Below are positions 8,393 to 16,636 of a stretch of 41,648 nt of DNA, in pieces. Under the pieces are notes generated by a model, which ran no database searches, was not told the DNA's origin, and saw only the letters and a program-made list of their open reading frames with translations. Made by a program: the position numbers and the translations under genes. Positions within the stretch are counted from its first letter, which is position 1, and every line of letters starts with the position of its first letter. The DNA is from Clostridia bacterium (GTDB lineage Bacteria > Bacillota > Clostridia > Oscillospirales > Butyricicoccaceae). The DNA lies in NCBI GenBank assembly GCA_017394205.1, contig JAFOPS010000042.1, positions 1 to 41,648 of the forward strand. The letters are read 5' to 3'.

Positions 8393-8848
8393 ATGATCCG
8401 TCTTTCGCAAAAGGAAACCGCTCTTCTCAAGGATCTGAAGGACCAGGAGCAGCTGTGCGCGGACAAATACACCCGCCACGCCTCCTGCGCCGGCGATCCC
8501 CAGCTGAAAAATCTCTTTACCCAGCTGGCGCAAAACGAGCTGCAGCATCTGCAGACCCTGTCTGAGCTGGAGCAGGGCACGCTCCCTCAGATGGGCGGGA
8601 GCGGCGGCTCCCAGCTCCCCACCGGCTTTTCCGACGCCCGGGCCGACGCCGCCGATCAAAAGGAGGACCGGTATCTCTGCACCGACGTCCTCGCCGGGGA
8701 AAAGCACGCCTCCCATCTTTACGACACCTGTGTGTTTGAGTTCAAGGACACCCGGGTGCGGGACGTGCTCAACCACATCCAGAAGGAAGAGCAGGAGCAC
8801 GGCAAGCTGATCTACGACTATATGTCGGTAAACGGCATGTACAACTGA
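8393..8848 (+). CDS. CotF-like spore coat protein (ferritin-like fold)
   Basis: The 151-residue product is all-helical, with two repeats of the pattern seen in the coat F family: an N-terminal pair of helices (KDLKDQEQLCADKY, then QLAQNELQHLQTL) and a C-terminal pair (LAGEKHASHLYDT, then HIQKEEQEHGKLIYDYM). A Gly/Ser linker joins them. Coat F proteins are assembled on the spore coat. Whether this one keeps the metal-binding ability of ferritins is not clear. A GAGGTG site precedes the ATG, and the gene is isolated between terminators. Confidence 0.8.
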   Translation: MIRLSQKETALLKDLKDQEQLCADKYTRHASCAGDPQLKNLFTQLAQNELQHLQTLSELEQGTLPQMGGSGGSQLPTGFSDARADAADQKEDRYLCTDVLAGEKHASHLYDTCVFEFKDTRVRDVLNHIQKEEQEHGKLIYDYMSVNGMYN

Positions 8849-8865
8849 AGCGTGAAAACCCAAAG

Positions 8866-8898
8866 AACCGCCGCCCGGCGAAAACCGGGCGGCGGTTT
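8866..8898. terminator. Bidirectional terminator, cotF-like / stalk protein
   Basis: A 13-bp GC-rich stem (8866-8878 with 8885-8897) with a CGAAAA loop sits between two convergent genes. The T-run is short on both strands. Confidence 0.65.
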
Positions 8899-8943
8899 GC
8901 TGTAAGGACGTTCAGGGGATTTGCAACCGCCCGGCGCGCGGCG

Positions 8944-9738
8944 TTACGTCCAGGCCGGATCCCAGTTGATCCGCGTTTCCGGCTCGCCCAGGCCCGCGGC
9001 GGTCAGAGGATAGCGATACATGGTCGCCATGGTGGGAGATTCATCATTGGCAAACTCCAGATAAGGGACCAGGGGGTCCGGAACGTTTTCGTAATACCGG
9101 ATCCGGATCCGGTATCTGCCGCCGGCGTCGTAAACCGCTTCCTCTCTGCCTGCGGCGTCGGTCCGATACAGGATATCGTTCCGCAAAAACCACGTATAAC
9201 CGGCACAGGTCACAGCGTTGGCTGCGTTGATGACCAGCCCGTTTTTCGCGTTCCAGCTGTAGCTCCAGCCGAATTCATCCACGCAAAAGCGCCAGGTCAG
9301 CGGAAAATACGTCACGTCCCGAAACACCAGCAGCGGATAAGGCTCTGATGCATTGTCGACAGTCTTTCCGTTGACGGCGATTTTGGACGCCGCCACCGTC
9401 GCTTTGCAGTACGACGCATTTTTCGAAGCGCGGGTGTTGGGGTGATAGTTTGCGGGCTCCGCCTCTCCGATATCGACGGCCAGACCGGTTTCCGCGCTCC
9501 AGAAGGTGGAAAGCCCCAGCCAGCGGGCGTCGAAATACGTCATGGGGAAATAGGTGATGTCCTTGTAGACCAGAAGCGGGTATTCGCTGTACGCGTTGTC
9601 ATATTTCATCCCGTTCAAGGTTACGGCAAAGGGCGCCACCGTCACGTTGACGCGGCCGCCCGGCTGCGCCGCAGCCGCCGGGACCGGCATGACTGCCAGC
9701 AGCAGCGCCAGCGCTGTGATGAGAGCTGCTTTTTTCAT
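8944..9738 (-). CDS. Secreted protein with two stalk-like repeats
   Basis: The 264-residue product has a Sec signal peptide (MKKAALITALALLLAV, cleavage after an AAAA-type site near 24). Two repeats follow, at about 38-90 and 118-172, each with NG, then YPLLV, then a DxTYFPxT motif and a W-containing end. This resembles copper amine oxidase N-terminal stalk domains common in clostridial secreted proteins, which are not copper enzymes. The C-terminus has short blade-like segments (LYRTDAAGREE, MYRYPLTAAG) resembling a DUF5050-type propeller, but only one or two blades, so it may be truncated. An AGGAGGTG site precedes the ATG. Confidence 0.75.
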   Translation of the reverse strand: MKKAALITALALLLAVMPVPAAAAQPGGRVNVTVAPFAVTLNGMKYDNAYSEYPLLVYKDITYFPMTYFDARWLGLSTFWSAETGLAVDIGEAEPANYHPNTRASKNASYCKATVAASKIAVNGKTVDNASEPYPLLVFRDVTYFPLTWRFCVDEFGWSYSWNAKNGLVINAANAVTCAGYTWFLRNDILYRTDAAGREEAVYDAGGRYRIRIRYYENVPDPLVPYLEFANDESPTMATMYRYPLTAAGLGEPETRINWDPAWT

Positions 9739-10044
9739 TGTGTGACACCTCCTGAAGCGTTAAAAAGATATGCTTACATCTTCGGCATACCAAGTCGAAT
9801 AACTGTTGACGGTTACAAAGGCTGCAGCATTATTTGCAGTAGTTCCAAATGCGAATCCATTATTTCGAACGCTCTTGTGAAAGACGCCGAAAAAATGCGA
9901 TTTGTTCGCGTATTTTCGGAAAAACATGCAATTTTGTAAGATCGGTCGAAAATTTTTCTCCTTTTTTGTGTAATTTGTAAGTTTTTGGGATCTTCTGGCA
10001 AAATGATCGGGGTGCCCGTCCGCACGGACGACGCACCCCGTCTG
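9739..10044. other. AT-rich intergenic region, no gene seen
   Basis: This 306-nt gap separates the stalk-protein gene from the end of trkH, both on the minus strand. It is much more AT-rich than the coding DNA. It must hold the promoter of the stalk protein (a weak TTGGTA, 17 nt, TATCTT candidate near 9760-9790 on the minus strand) and it carries the trkH terminator at its right end. A 70-codon minus frame here has no ribosome site and no recognisable content. Confidence 0.5.
10000..10040 (-). terminator. Terminator of trkA-trkH operon
   Basis: A two-part stem (GGGGTGC at 10009-10015 with 10033-10039, and CGTCCG with CGGACG inside) just after the trkH stop is followed on the minus strand by a short T4. 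Confidence 0.6.
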
Positions 10045-11514
10045 TTACTGCCTGATCCGCTTTTTCCGGCTTGCGGCCACGTCCCGCCAGATGGCGGGAT
10101 GGAACAAAATGAGCATGGGGAACAGCTCCAGCCGGCCCGCCAGCATGTCGAACATCAGCACCCACTTGCTCAGCGTGCTGAACATGGCATAATTGCCCGC
10201 GGGGCTCACCAGCCCAAGTCCCGGGCCGATGTTGTTCAGCGTGGCGATGACGGCGGTAAAGTCGGTGATCAGATCGCCGCCCTCGCTGGTGACCACCAGG
10301 AACGACCCGGCAAACACCAGCATAAAGGTGATGAAATACACGTTGGTGGAGCGCACCACCTCGTGCTCGACGGGCTTGCCGTCCATCTTGATCTTTTTGA
10401 CGCTGCGGGGGTGGATATACATCCCGAATTCCTTGCGGATCGATTTGAACAGGATCACCAGCCGCGAGACCTTGAGTCCGCCGCCGGTGCTGCCCGCGCA
10501 GGCGCCCACGAACATCAAAAGCACCAGCACCGACCGGGCCAGATCGGGCCACAGGTTAAAATCCGCCGTGGCAAAGCCCGTGCTGGACACCACCGACGCC
10601 ACCTGAAAGACCGTTTGCGTCAAAGCGTCGAACACGCCGGCGCACTGCCGCAGGATGCTGGCGAACACCACCACCACCGCCACGCCCACCATGCCGAAGA
10701 AGCACCGCACCTCTTCCATGGAAAAGGCCTCGCGATAATGCCGCAGCAGCAGCAGGTAATACATATTGAAATTGACGGCGAACAGCAGCATGAAAACGGC
10801 CACCACCCACTGGATATAGGGCGAATAGCCCGCAAGGCTGGAGTTTTTGATGCCGAAGCCGCCGGTGCCGGCGGTGGCAAGGCTGGTGCACACCGCGTCG
10901 AAGGTGGGCATCCGCCCCGCCAGCAGCAGGATCAGCTCGGCCGCCGTCATGCCCAGATAGATCAGATAGAGGATGCGCGCCGTGGTGCGCACCCGGGGCA
11001 CCAGCTTGCCCACCGAGGGGCCGGGAGATTCGGCCCGCATCAGATTCATGTGCGAGCCGCCGCTCATGGGCACCACCGCCAGCAGAAACACCAGCACGCC
11101 CATGCCGCCGATCCAGTGGGTCAGACTGCGCCACAAAAGGGCGCAGTGGCTCAGGCCCTCTACGTTGGACACGATGCTGGCGCCGGTGGTGGTAAAGCCC
11201 GAGATGGTTTCGAACAGGGCGTCGGTGAAGGAGGGGATCTCGCCGCTGAGCCACAGGGGCAGACAGCCCAGAAGGCTGAGCACGATCCAGCTCAGGGCGG
11301 TGGAAACGCAGCCCTCTTTCAGATAAAACACCGTGCTTTCGGGCTTTTTCCGGATGATCAGCAGGCCCGCTGCCAGCGCAGGCAGCGACACGCAGAGATA
11401 ATAGATCCCCACGGTTTCACGGAAATACAGCGCCGCAAGGCAGATGGGCAGCAGCAAAAGCCCCTCTACCGCAAGCACGTAGCCCAGAATATAACGGATC
11501 ATCGAACGATTCAT
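10045..11514 (-). CDS. trkH: TrkH-family potassium uptake membrane protein
   Basis: The 489-residue product is an integral membrane protein with about 10 hydrophobic segments. The four pore-loop selectivity regions of the TrkH/KtrB superfamily are seen in order: GFTTTGAS, TAGTGGFGI, SSTGFATADF and AGSTGGGLK. It imports K+ with H+ or Na+, gated by a cytosolic TrkA ring. It lies 14 nt downstream of trkA in the same operon, with a GGAGG site before the ATG. Confidence 0.93.
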   Translation of the reverse strand: MNRSMIRYILGYVLAVEGLLLLPICLAALYFRETVGIYYLCVSLPALAAGLLIIRKKPESTVFYLKEGCVSTALSWIVLSLLGCLPLWLSGEIPSFTDALFETISGFTTTGASIVSNVEGLSHCALLWRSLTHWIGGMGVLVFLLAVVPMSGGSHMNLMRAESPGPSVGKLVPRVRTTARILYLIYLGMTAAELILLLAGRMPTFDAVCTSLATAGTGGFGIKNSSLAGYSPYIQWVVAVFMLLFAVNFNMYYLLLLRHYREAFSMEEVRCFFGMVGVAVVVVFASILRQCAGVFDALTQTVFQVASVVSSTGFATADFNLWPDLARSVLVLLMFVGACAGSTGGGLKVSRLVILFKSIRKEFGMYIHPRSVKKIKMDGKPVEHEVVRSTNVYFITFMLVFAGSFLVVTSEGGDLITDFTAVIATLNNIGPGLGLVSPAGNYAMFSTLSKWVLMFDMLAGRLELFPMLILFHPAIWRDVAASRKKRIRQ

Positions 11515-11528
11515 ATCCCGCCTCCGCT

Positions 11529-12923
11529 TTACGCCAGGATATCCCGGATGTCGTTGAAGCCGGTGTGGGTGGTGACGATCATCACCGTGTCGCCGGGAAG
11601 CAGCGTGTCCTGGCCGCTGGGGATGTGCACCTTGCCGTTGCGGTAGATCGACGTCACCAGCAGCTCCTTTTTCAGCGGCAGATCCTTCAGGGGGATCCCG
11701 GTCACCTCAGAGGGGCCGTCCAGATGGAATTCGATGGCCTCGGCCCGCCGGTCGAACATATGATACAGGCTTTCGATGTTGTTGTTGTCCATGGAGTCCT
11801 TTTTCGCCCGGACGAAGCGGATGATGGCCTCGGCGGTGATGTATTTGGGATAGATCACGCTGCCCAGATCCAGACTGTTGATCACGTCCTTGAAGGTGAT
11901 GCGGTTGATCTTGGTGATGATCTTGGCGCCGGAGACCCGCTTGGCGTAAAGGGTCAGGAGGATGTTCTCCTCGTCGATCCCCGTCAGCGCCACCACGGAG
12001 TCCACCGTTTCGATGCCCTCCTCCTGCAAAAGGCTCTCGTCGGTGCCGTCGCCGTTGATGATGACGGCCTGGGGCAGCAGGACGGAAAGCTCCTCGCAGC
12101 GGTCCTTCCGGATCTCGATGATCTTCACCTGGATGCCCATGCTCAAAAGCTGGGTGGCCAGATAATAGGCCGATTTTCCGCCGCCGATGATCATGGTGCT
12201 GCGGATCTGATTGTTCCGGAAGCCGATCCCGGCCAAAAACCGCTTGATCACGGGGCGGGACCCCGCCACAGAAAGGATGTCGCCGCCGCCGATGCGGAAG
12301 GCGCCGCGGGGGATGGTGACCTTGCCCTCGCGCTCGACGCCGCACACCAGGATGTCCTGGGAAATGGTCTTGCCCAGATCGGCCAGCGTCATGCCGTCCA
12401 GCACGTTGCCCTCGGGGATCTTGATCTTGATCATCTCGGCCTGTCCGTGGGCAAAGGAGTCCACCTCCAGCGCCGTGGGCACCAGCAGGATGCGGGCCGC
12501 CTCGGAGGCCGCCTCCAGTTCGGGATTGATGATCATGGCAAGGCCCAGCTTTTCCCGCAGATAACCCACCTCGCGGCTGTAATCCGGCGTGCGGACCCGG
12601 GCGATAGCGGCGCAGTTGCCCGTCCGCTTGGCCACGGTGCAGCACAAAAGATTGAGCTCGTCGGAGCCCGTGACGGCGATGAACAGGTCGGCGCTCTCGA
12701 TACCGGCCTCCTGCTGGATGCTGTAGCTGGCGCCGTTGCCCTCCAGCCCCAGGATATCGTATTGCGCCGTCAGCGCCTGAAGCCGTTTGGCGTTCTGGTC
12801 GATCACGGTGATGTTGTGCCCTTCTTTTACAAGCTGCTCCACCAGCGTGGCGCCCACCTTGCCGCAGCCCACGATGATGATCCGCAGCCCCCGGGGGGCT
12901 TCTTTTTTCTTCAGCTCAAGCAT
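11529..12923 (-). CDS. trkA: Trk potassium uptake regulator TrkA (two RCK units)
   Basis: I use the ATG at 12923 (464 residues) because it has an AAGGAGAG site and starts at MLELKKK just before the first Rossmann fold; upstream codons in frame are non-conserved. Two RCK-N domains are visible, with dinucleotide loops GCGKVG (19-24) and GGGKSAY (about 250), each followed by an RCK-C domain. TrkA forms the cytosolic NAD(H)/nucleotide-sensing ring that gates TrkH. The two genes form one operon. Confidence 0.93.
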   Translation of the reverse strand: MLELKKKEAPRGLRIIIVGCGKVGATLVEQLVKEGHNITVIDQNAKRLQALTAQYDILGLEGNGASYSIQQEAGIESADLFIAVTGSDELNLLCCTVAKRTGNCAAIARVRTPDYSREVGYLREKLGLAMIINPELEAASEAARILLVPTALEVDSFAHGQAEMIKIKIPEGNVLDGMTLADLGKTISQDILVCGVEREGKVTIPRGAFRIGGGDILSVAGSRPVIKRFLAGIGFRNNQIRSTMIIGGGKSAYYLATQLLSMGIQVKIIEIRKDRCEELSVLLPQAVIINGDGTDESLLQEEGIETVDSVVALTGIDEENILLTLYAKRVSGAKIITKINRITFKDVINSLDLGSVIYPKYITAEAIIRFVRAKKDSMDNNNIESLYHMFDRRAEAIEFHLDGPSEVTGIPLKDLPLKKELLVTSIYRNGKVHIPSGQDTLLPGDTVMIVTTHTGFNDIRDILA

Positions 12924-12989
12924 ATGCTCTCCTTCTTCCGATCCGGGGCAGAACCGGCCGCCCCGCCGCCTGAGAATATAGATATTACT

Positions 12990-12998
12990 ACTATACCA
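12990..12998 (-). promoter_or_regulatory. Extended -10 promoter for trkA-trkH
   Basis: The minus strand reads TGG-TATAGT about 65 nt upstream of the trkA ATG in an AT-rich gap. The -35 region is weak. Confidence 0.5.
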
Positions 12999-13115
12999 CT
13001 CTTTTTTGAAAATTGCATCCTCTTTTCTTCGAATTTGCAGGTTTTTACAAAAAAGAGCCGGCTTTTCCCGCCGCCGCAGGCCTCCCGCGCCGTCCGCTGT
13101 CCGGCGGGCCTCGTA

Positions 13116-13144
13116 TTGACTTTTTCCTGGGAAAATAGTACACT
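13116..13144 (+). promoter_or_regulatory. SigA-type promoter for marR unit
   Basis: TTGACT (13116-13121), a 17-nt spacer and TACACT (13139-13144) lie 45 nt upstream of the MarR start codon. Confidence 0.75.
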
Positions 13145-13152
13145 GGAGATAA

Positions 13153-13166
13153 TTCAAAAATTGGAA
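13153..13166 (+). promoter_or_regulatory. Candidate MarR autoregulatory operator
   Basis: An imperfect 14-nt inverted repeat, TTCnAAnnTTnGAA, lies between the predicted transcription start and the marR ATG, where a MarR dimer could block transcription. It has only 5 of 7 paired positions and no second copy was found, so this is tentative. Confidence 0.25.
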
Positions 13167-13189
13167 CTTTCTGATGGGGAGGGCGGAGC

Positions 13190-13609
13190 ATGTTTTCCTG
13201 TATCACCCGCTGCTATGAGCGGTTTCGGCTGATGAGCTACCGCGGCCTGTTCCGCCTTTTGCGGGAGCGGGACGGCAGCCTCAGCGCCACGGAGGCCTTC
13301 GCGGTGGATGTGATCTATCTCCTGCGGGGGCCCACGGTGCGGGAGTTTGCCGACTGCATCGGCATCTCGCAGCCCAACGCCACCTATAAGGTGAACAACC
13401 TGATCCAAAAGGGCTATGTGAAAAAGGTCCCCTCCCGGGAGGACCGGCGGGAGACCCACCTCCATGTGACCGAAAAGTTCCTGCGCTATTGCGAAGAGGG
13501 GCAGGGCGCGCTGGCCGGCAAGGCCCGGCTGCTGAAAGAAAAGTTCAGCCCCGAAGAGGTCAATACCTTTACCCGCGTGCTGGGCGCGCTGTTGGATTCT
13601 CTGGGCTGA
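13190..13609 (+). CDS. MarR-family transcriptional regulator
   Basis: The 139-residue product is a winged-helix MarR protein. The recognition region (VREFADCIGISQPNATYKV) and the beta wing with the DRR signature (SREDRRETHLHVTEKF) are clear, flanked by dimerisation helices. MarR proteins usually repress neighbouring genes until a small hydrophobic ligand binds. It heads a unit with an acyltransferase homologue and an acyl-CoA ligase, so a fatty acid or acyl-CoA ligand is a reasonable inference. Confidence 0.88.
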   Translation: MFSCITRCYERFRLMSYRGLFRLLRERDGSLSATEAFAVDVIYLLRGPTVREFADCIGISQPNATYKVNNLIQKGYVKKVPSREDRRETHLHVTEKFLRYCEEGQGALAGKARLLKEKFSPEEVNTFTRVLGALLDSLG

Positions 13610-13636
13610 AAGGCCCGAACGAAACGAGGGACGAAT

Positions 13637-14509
13637 ATGGAAAAAGAAAAGCGCCGCTTCGGCGACCGCAAGGACGGAAAGCTGATCCGCGATCTGGACG
13701 GGATGCACTTTATCACCCCGCTGATCTACCCCAACCGCTGTGACAACGAGGCCTATGTGGCCGAGCGGGTGGATCTGACGGCCATCAACGCCTATCTGGC
13801 GAAGAAAAACGCTCAGCCGTCGGATTTCCCCTATACCATGTTCCACGTGGTGGTGGCGGCGATCCTCAAGACCATCACGCTGCGGCCCAAGCTCAATCGC
13901 TTCATCGCCAGCAAAAACTTTTATCAGCGCAACGACATCTCGGCGGCCTTCGTGGTGAAAAAGATCTTTTCCGACGAGGGCGGCGAGGCGCTGGCCGTGG
14001 TCAAGGCCAAGGAAGACAGCACCATCGACACCATCCATCAGGATCTGTACGATCAGATCCGTTCGCTCCGTGGCGGCAAGGTGGACGGCTCCACCGACAG
14101 CATGGACATCCTCAACCGGATGCCCCGGTTTTTGAGCAAATTCCTGGTGTGGATCATCACCCGGCTGGACGTGCACGGATGGGTCCCCAACTTCCTCATC
14201 GAGAGCGACCCCTATTACTGCTCGGTGGTGCTGTCCAATCTGGGCTCTATCAAGCTGCGCTCGGGATATCATCATCTCACCAACTGGGGCACCTGCTCGC
14301 TGTTCTGCATTTTGGGTGAAAAAAAGGTGACGCCGGTCTTTCAGCCCGACGGCACTTACGCCATGCGCGAGACGCTGGATCTGGGTCTGACCATCGACGA
14401 GCGTCTGGCCGACGGCTATTACTATTCCAAATCCATCAAGCTGCTCAAGCACCTGCTGGAGCATCCCGAGCTGCTTGAAATGCCCGCAAAGGAGAAGATC
14501 GACTTATGA
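13637..14509 (+). CDS. CAT/E2-like acyltransferase homologue lacking catalytic His
   Basis: The 290-residue product resembles the catalytic domain of 2-oxoacid dehydrogenase E2 and chloramphenicol acetyltransferase, without lipoyl or E1/E3-binding domains. The conserved end motif DHRxxDG appears as DERLADG (254-260), so the catalytic histidine is glutamate (E255). The FHVVVAAILKTITLRPKLNR region matches the CoA-side helix of the fold. It lies 27 nt after marR and overlaps the acyl-CoA ligase by ATGA, so it likely acts with that enzyme. It may bind acyl-CoA without transferring it, or use another base. Confidence 0.7.
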   Translation: MEKEKRRFGDRKDGKLIRDLDGMHFITPLIYPNRCDNEAYVAERVDLTAINAYLAKKNAQPSDFPYTMFHVVVAAILKTITLRPKLNRFIASKNFYQRNDISAAFVVKKIFSDEGGEALAVVKAKEDSTIDTIHQDLYDQIRSLRGGKVDGSTDSMDILNRMPRFLSKFLVWIITRLDVHGWVPNFLIESDPYYCSVVLSNLGSIKLRSGYHHLTNWGTCSLFCILGEKKVTPVFQPDGTYAMRETLDLGLTIDERLADGYYYSKSIKLLKHLLEHPELLEMPAKEKIDL

Positions 14510-16221
14510 CTGAAGTAAAAGCCCCGTGGCTCGCCCATCTGGGCGATATCCCCGCCCATCTGGACTATTTCCAGGGCACCATGTTCCAGGCGGTAGAGCG
14601 CATCTCTCAGCAGTATCCCGATTACGTGGCCTATGATTTCATGGGCAAGAGCACCAGCTATCGGGAGTTTGTCCAGCAGATCGAGCTGTGCGCCCGCTCG
14701 CTGAAATCCATCGGCGTCCGCGCCGGCGACAAGATCACCATCTGCCTGCCCAACTGCCCCCAGGCCGTCATCATGTTTTACGCCGTCAATCTGGTGGGCG
14801 CCATCTGCAACATGGTGCATCCCCTGTCCTCCGAGCGGGAGATCGAGTTTTTCCTCAAGGAATCCAATTCGGTGGCCGCCATCACGCTGGATCAGTTCTA
14901 TCACAAGTTTGAGGCCGTCCGCCACAATGTGGACGTGAGCAACATCATCATCGCCTCCATCAAGGACGCCCTCTCCGCCCCCATCAAGGCGGGCTATATG
15001 CTCACCGAGGGCCGCAAGATCAAAAAGATCCCCGCCGACGCCCCCGTGCTCCGGTGGAAGGATTTTCTCAAGATGGGCAAAAAATACCACTGGAAATACA
15101 AGGCCGACAAGGTGGGCGCCGACCCCGCCGTCATCCTCTATTCCGGCGGCACCACCGGCACCACCAAGGGCATTTTGCTCTCCAACCTGAACTTCAACGC
15201 GCTGGGCCAGCAGATCGTGGCCACCAACCCCATGTTCCGCGCCGGCGACCGGATGCTGGCCGTCATGCCCGTGTTCCACGGGTTCGGCCTGGGCGTTTCC
15301 ATCCATTCCATGCTGGCAAACGGCGGCCGCTGCGTGCTGGTGCCCCGCTTTACCGCCGAGAGCTATGCCAAGCTGCTGGTAAAGCACCGCTGCAACTTCA
15401 TCGCCGGCGTCCCCACCCTGTACGAGGCGCTTTTGCGCCTGCCCAGCATGGAGGGCAAGGATCTGTCCTTCCTCAAGGGCGTGTTCTCCGGCGGCGACAG
15501 CCTGTCCGTCGAGCTGAAAAAGCGGTTCGACAAGTTCCTGTACGATCATCACGCCACCATCCAGGTGCGGGAGGGCTACGGCACCACCGAGTGCGTCACC
15601 GCCTCCTGCCTCACGCCGCCCACGGTGTATAAGGAGGGCTCCATCGGTCTGCCCTTCCCCGACACCTTTTACAAGATCGTCAAGCCCGGCACCCAGGAGG
15701 AGCAGCCCTACGGCGAAGAGGGCGAGATCTGCATCTCCGGCCCCACTGTGATGATGGAATACGTCAACCATCCCGACGAGACCGCCCAGACCCTTCAGCA
15801 GCATCCCGACGGGATGACCTGGCTGCACACCGGCGACCTGGGGAAGATGGACGACGAGGGCTTCGTTTACTTCAAGCAGCGCATCAAGCGCATGATCGTC
15901 ACCTCGGGCTACAACGTCTATCCCTCTCAGCTGGAAAACATCCTGGACGCCCACGCGCTGGTGCAGATGAGCTGCGTCATCGGCGTGCCCGATCCCTATA
16001 AGATCCAGAAGGTCAAGGCCTTCGTCATGCTCAAGCCCGGCGAAGCCCCCAGCGAGGAAAACAAGCAGATCCTCATGGAATACTGTAAGAAAAACATCGC
16101 CAAATACGCCCTGCCCTACGACATCGAGTTCCGGGACAGCCTGCCCAAGACCCTGGTGGGCAAGGTGGCCTATCGGGAGCTGGAGGCCGAGGAGCTGGCC
16201 AAGACTCAGGCGCAGAACTGA
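14506..16221 (+). CDS. AMP-forming acyl-CoA ligase (long-chain type)
   Basis: The 571-residue product is an ANL-family adenylating enzyme. Motifs in order: P-loop YSGGTTGTTKG (212-222; the usual proline is threonine), GYGTTE (357-362), HTGD (441-444), hinge region FKQRIKRMIVTSG and the C-terminal catalytic lysine K553 in PKTLVGKV. Length and motifs fit medium/long-chain fatty acid or aryl CoA ligases. It is translationally coupled to the CAT-like gene and ends 17 nt before a strong hairpin. Fatty acid as substrate is inferred from the neighbouring genes. Confidence 0.85.
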   Translation: MTEVKAPWLAHLGDIPAHLDYFQGTMFQAVERISQQYPDYVAYDFMGKSTSYREFVQQIELCARSLKSIGVRAGDKITICLPNCPQAVIMFYAVNLVGAICNMVHPLSSEREIEFFLKESNSVAAITLDQFYHKFEAVRHNVDVSNIIIASIKDALSAPIKAGYMLTEGRKIKKIPADAPVLRWKDFLKMGKKYHWKYKADKVGADPAVILYSGGTTGTTKGILLSNLNFNALGQQIVATNPMFRAGDRMLAVMPVFHGFGLGVSIHSMLANGGRCVLVPRFTAESYAKLLVKHRCNFIAGVPTLYEALLRLPSMEGKDLSFLKGVFSGGDSLSVELKKRFDKFLYDHHATIQVREGYGTTECVTASCLTPPTVYKEGSIGLPFPDTFYKIVKPGTQEEQPYGEEGEICISGPTVMMEYVNHPDETAQTLQQHPDGMTWLHTGDLGKMDDEGFVYFKQRIKRMIVTSGYNVYPSQLENILDAHALVQMSCVIGVPDPYKIQKVKAFVMLKPGEAPSEENKQILMEYCKKNIAKYALPYDIEFRDSLPKTLVGKVAYRELEAEELAKTQAQN

Positions 16222-16237
16222 CCGTTTCACAAAGCAG

Positions 16238-16272
16238 ACGTCCCCGGAAGCACAGCTTCCGGGGACGTTCTT
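16238..16272. terminator. Terminator hairpin, copy 1 of a repeated element
   Basis: A perfect 13-bp stem (16238-16250 with 16256-16268) with a CACAG loop, followed on the plus strand by a T-rich stretch. It sits between the convergent acyl-CoA ligase and hypA genes. Its 29-nt core (16239-16267) is identical to that at 27607-27635. Confidence 0.8.
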
Positions 16273-16636
16273 ATTCTTCCTGTTCTTCTCCGCCTTCGGC
16301 TTCGATCTCCTTGATGATACATTCGTTTCCGGTGAGCAGCCAGGTTTCGCCGGAATGGCAATAGGGGCATTCCCGTCCGTACTGCACGGTGGGATAGGTA
16401 CGCTCGCAGCTGCCGCAGAAGGTGACGGCGGGCGCGGTCTCGATCTTCAGCACCGCGTCCTTCAGCAGCGGATGCCTCCCCCGGAAATAGTTCCAGCAAT
16501 CCTCAAAGAGATCGGTCATGATGCCGGACACCTCGCCCACCGAAAGGGTCACCGAGCCGATGCGGGTCAGCTTTTCCTGCGCCGCCGTTTCGTCCAGCGT
16601 CTTGGCAAGGTGGAGGACGATCCCCATCTCATGCAT
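16271..16636 (-). CDS. hypA: Metallochaperone HypA
   Basis: The 121-residue product begins MHEMGI, the invariant nickel-binding HypA start (H2). The zinc site is formed by C74, C77, C90 and C93 in a CGSC/CPYC pair. HypA delivers nickel to [NiFe]-hydrogenase or urease together with HypB. I choose this ATG because the MHEMG start is diagnostic and overlaps the hypB stop (ATGCATGA). It is the last gene of a lipid-type operon, and no hydrogenase gene is in the window. Confidence 0.93.
   Translation of the reverse strand: MHEMGIVLHLAKTLDETAAQEKLTRIGSVTLSVGEVSGIMTDLFEDCWNYFRGRHPLLKDAVLKIETAPAVTFCGSCERTYPTVQYGRECPYCHSGETWLLTGNECIIKEIEAEGGEEQEE

Noticed and set aside
9813-10025. 70-codon minus-strand frame downstream of trkH
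   Set aside because: No ribosome binding site, begins inside the trkH terminator hairpin, and no recognisable content.
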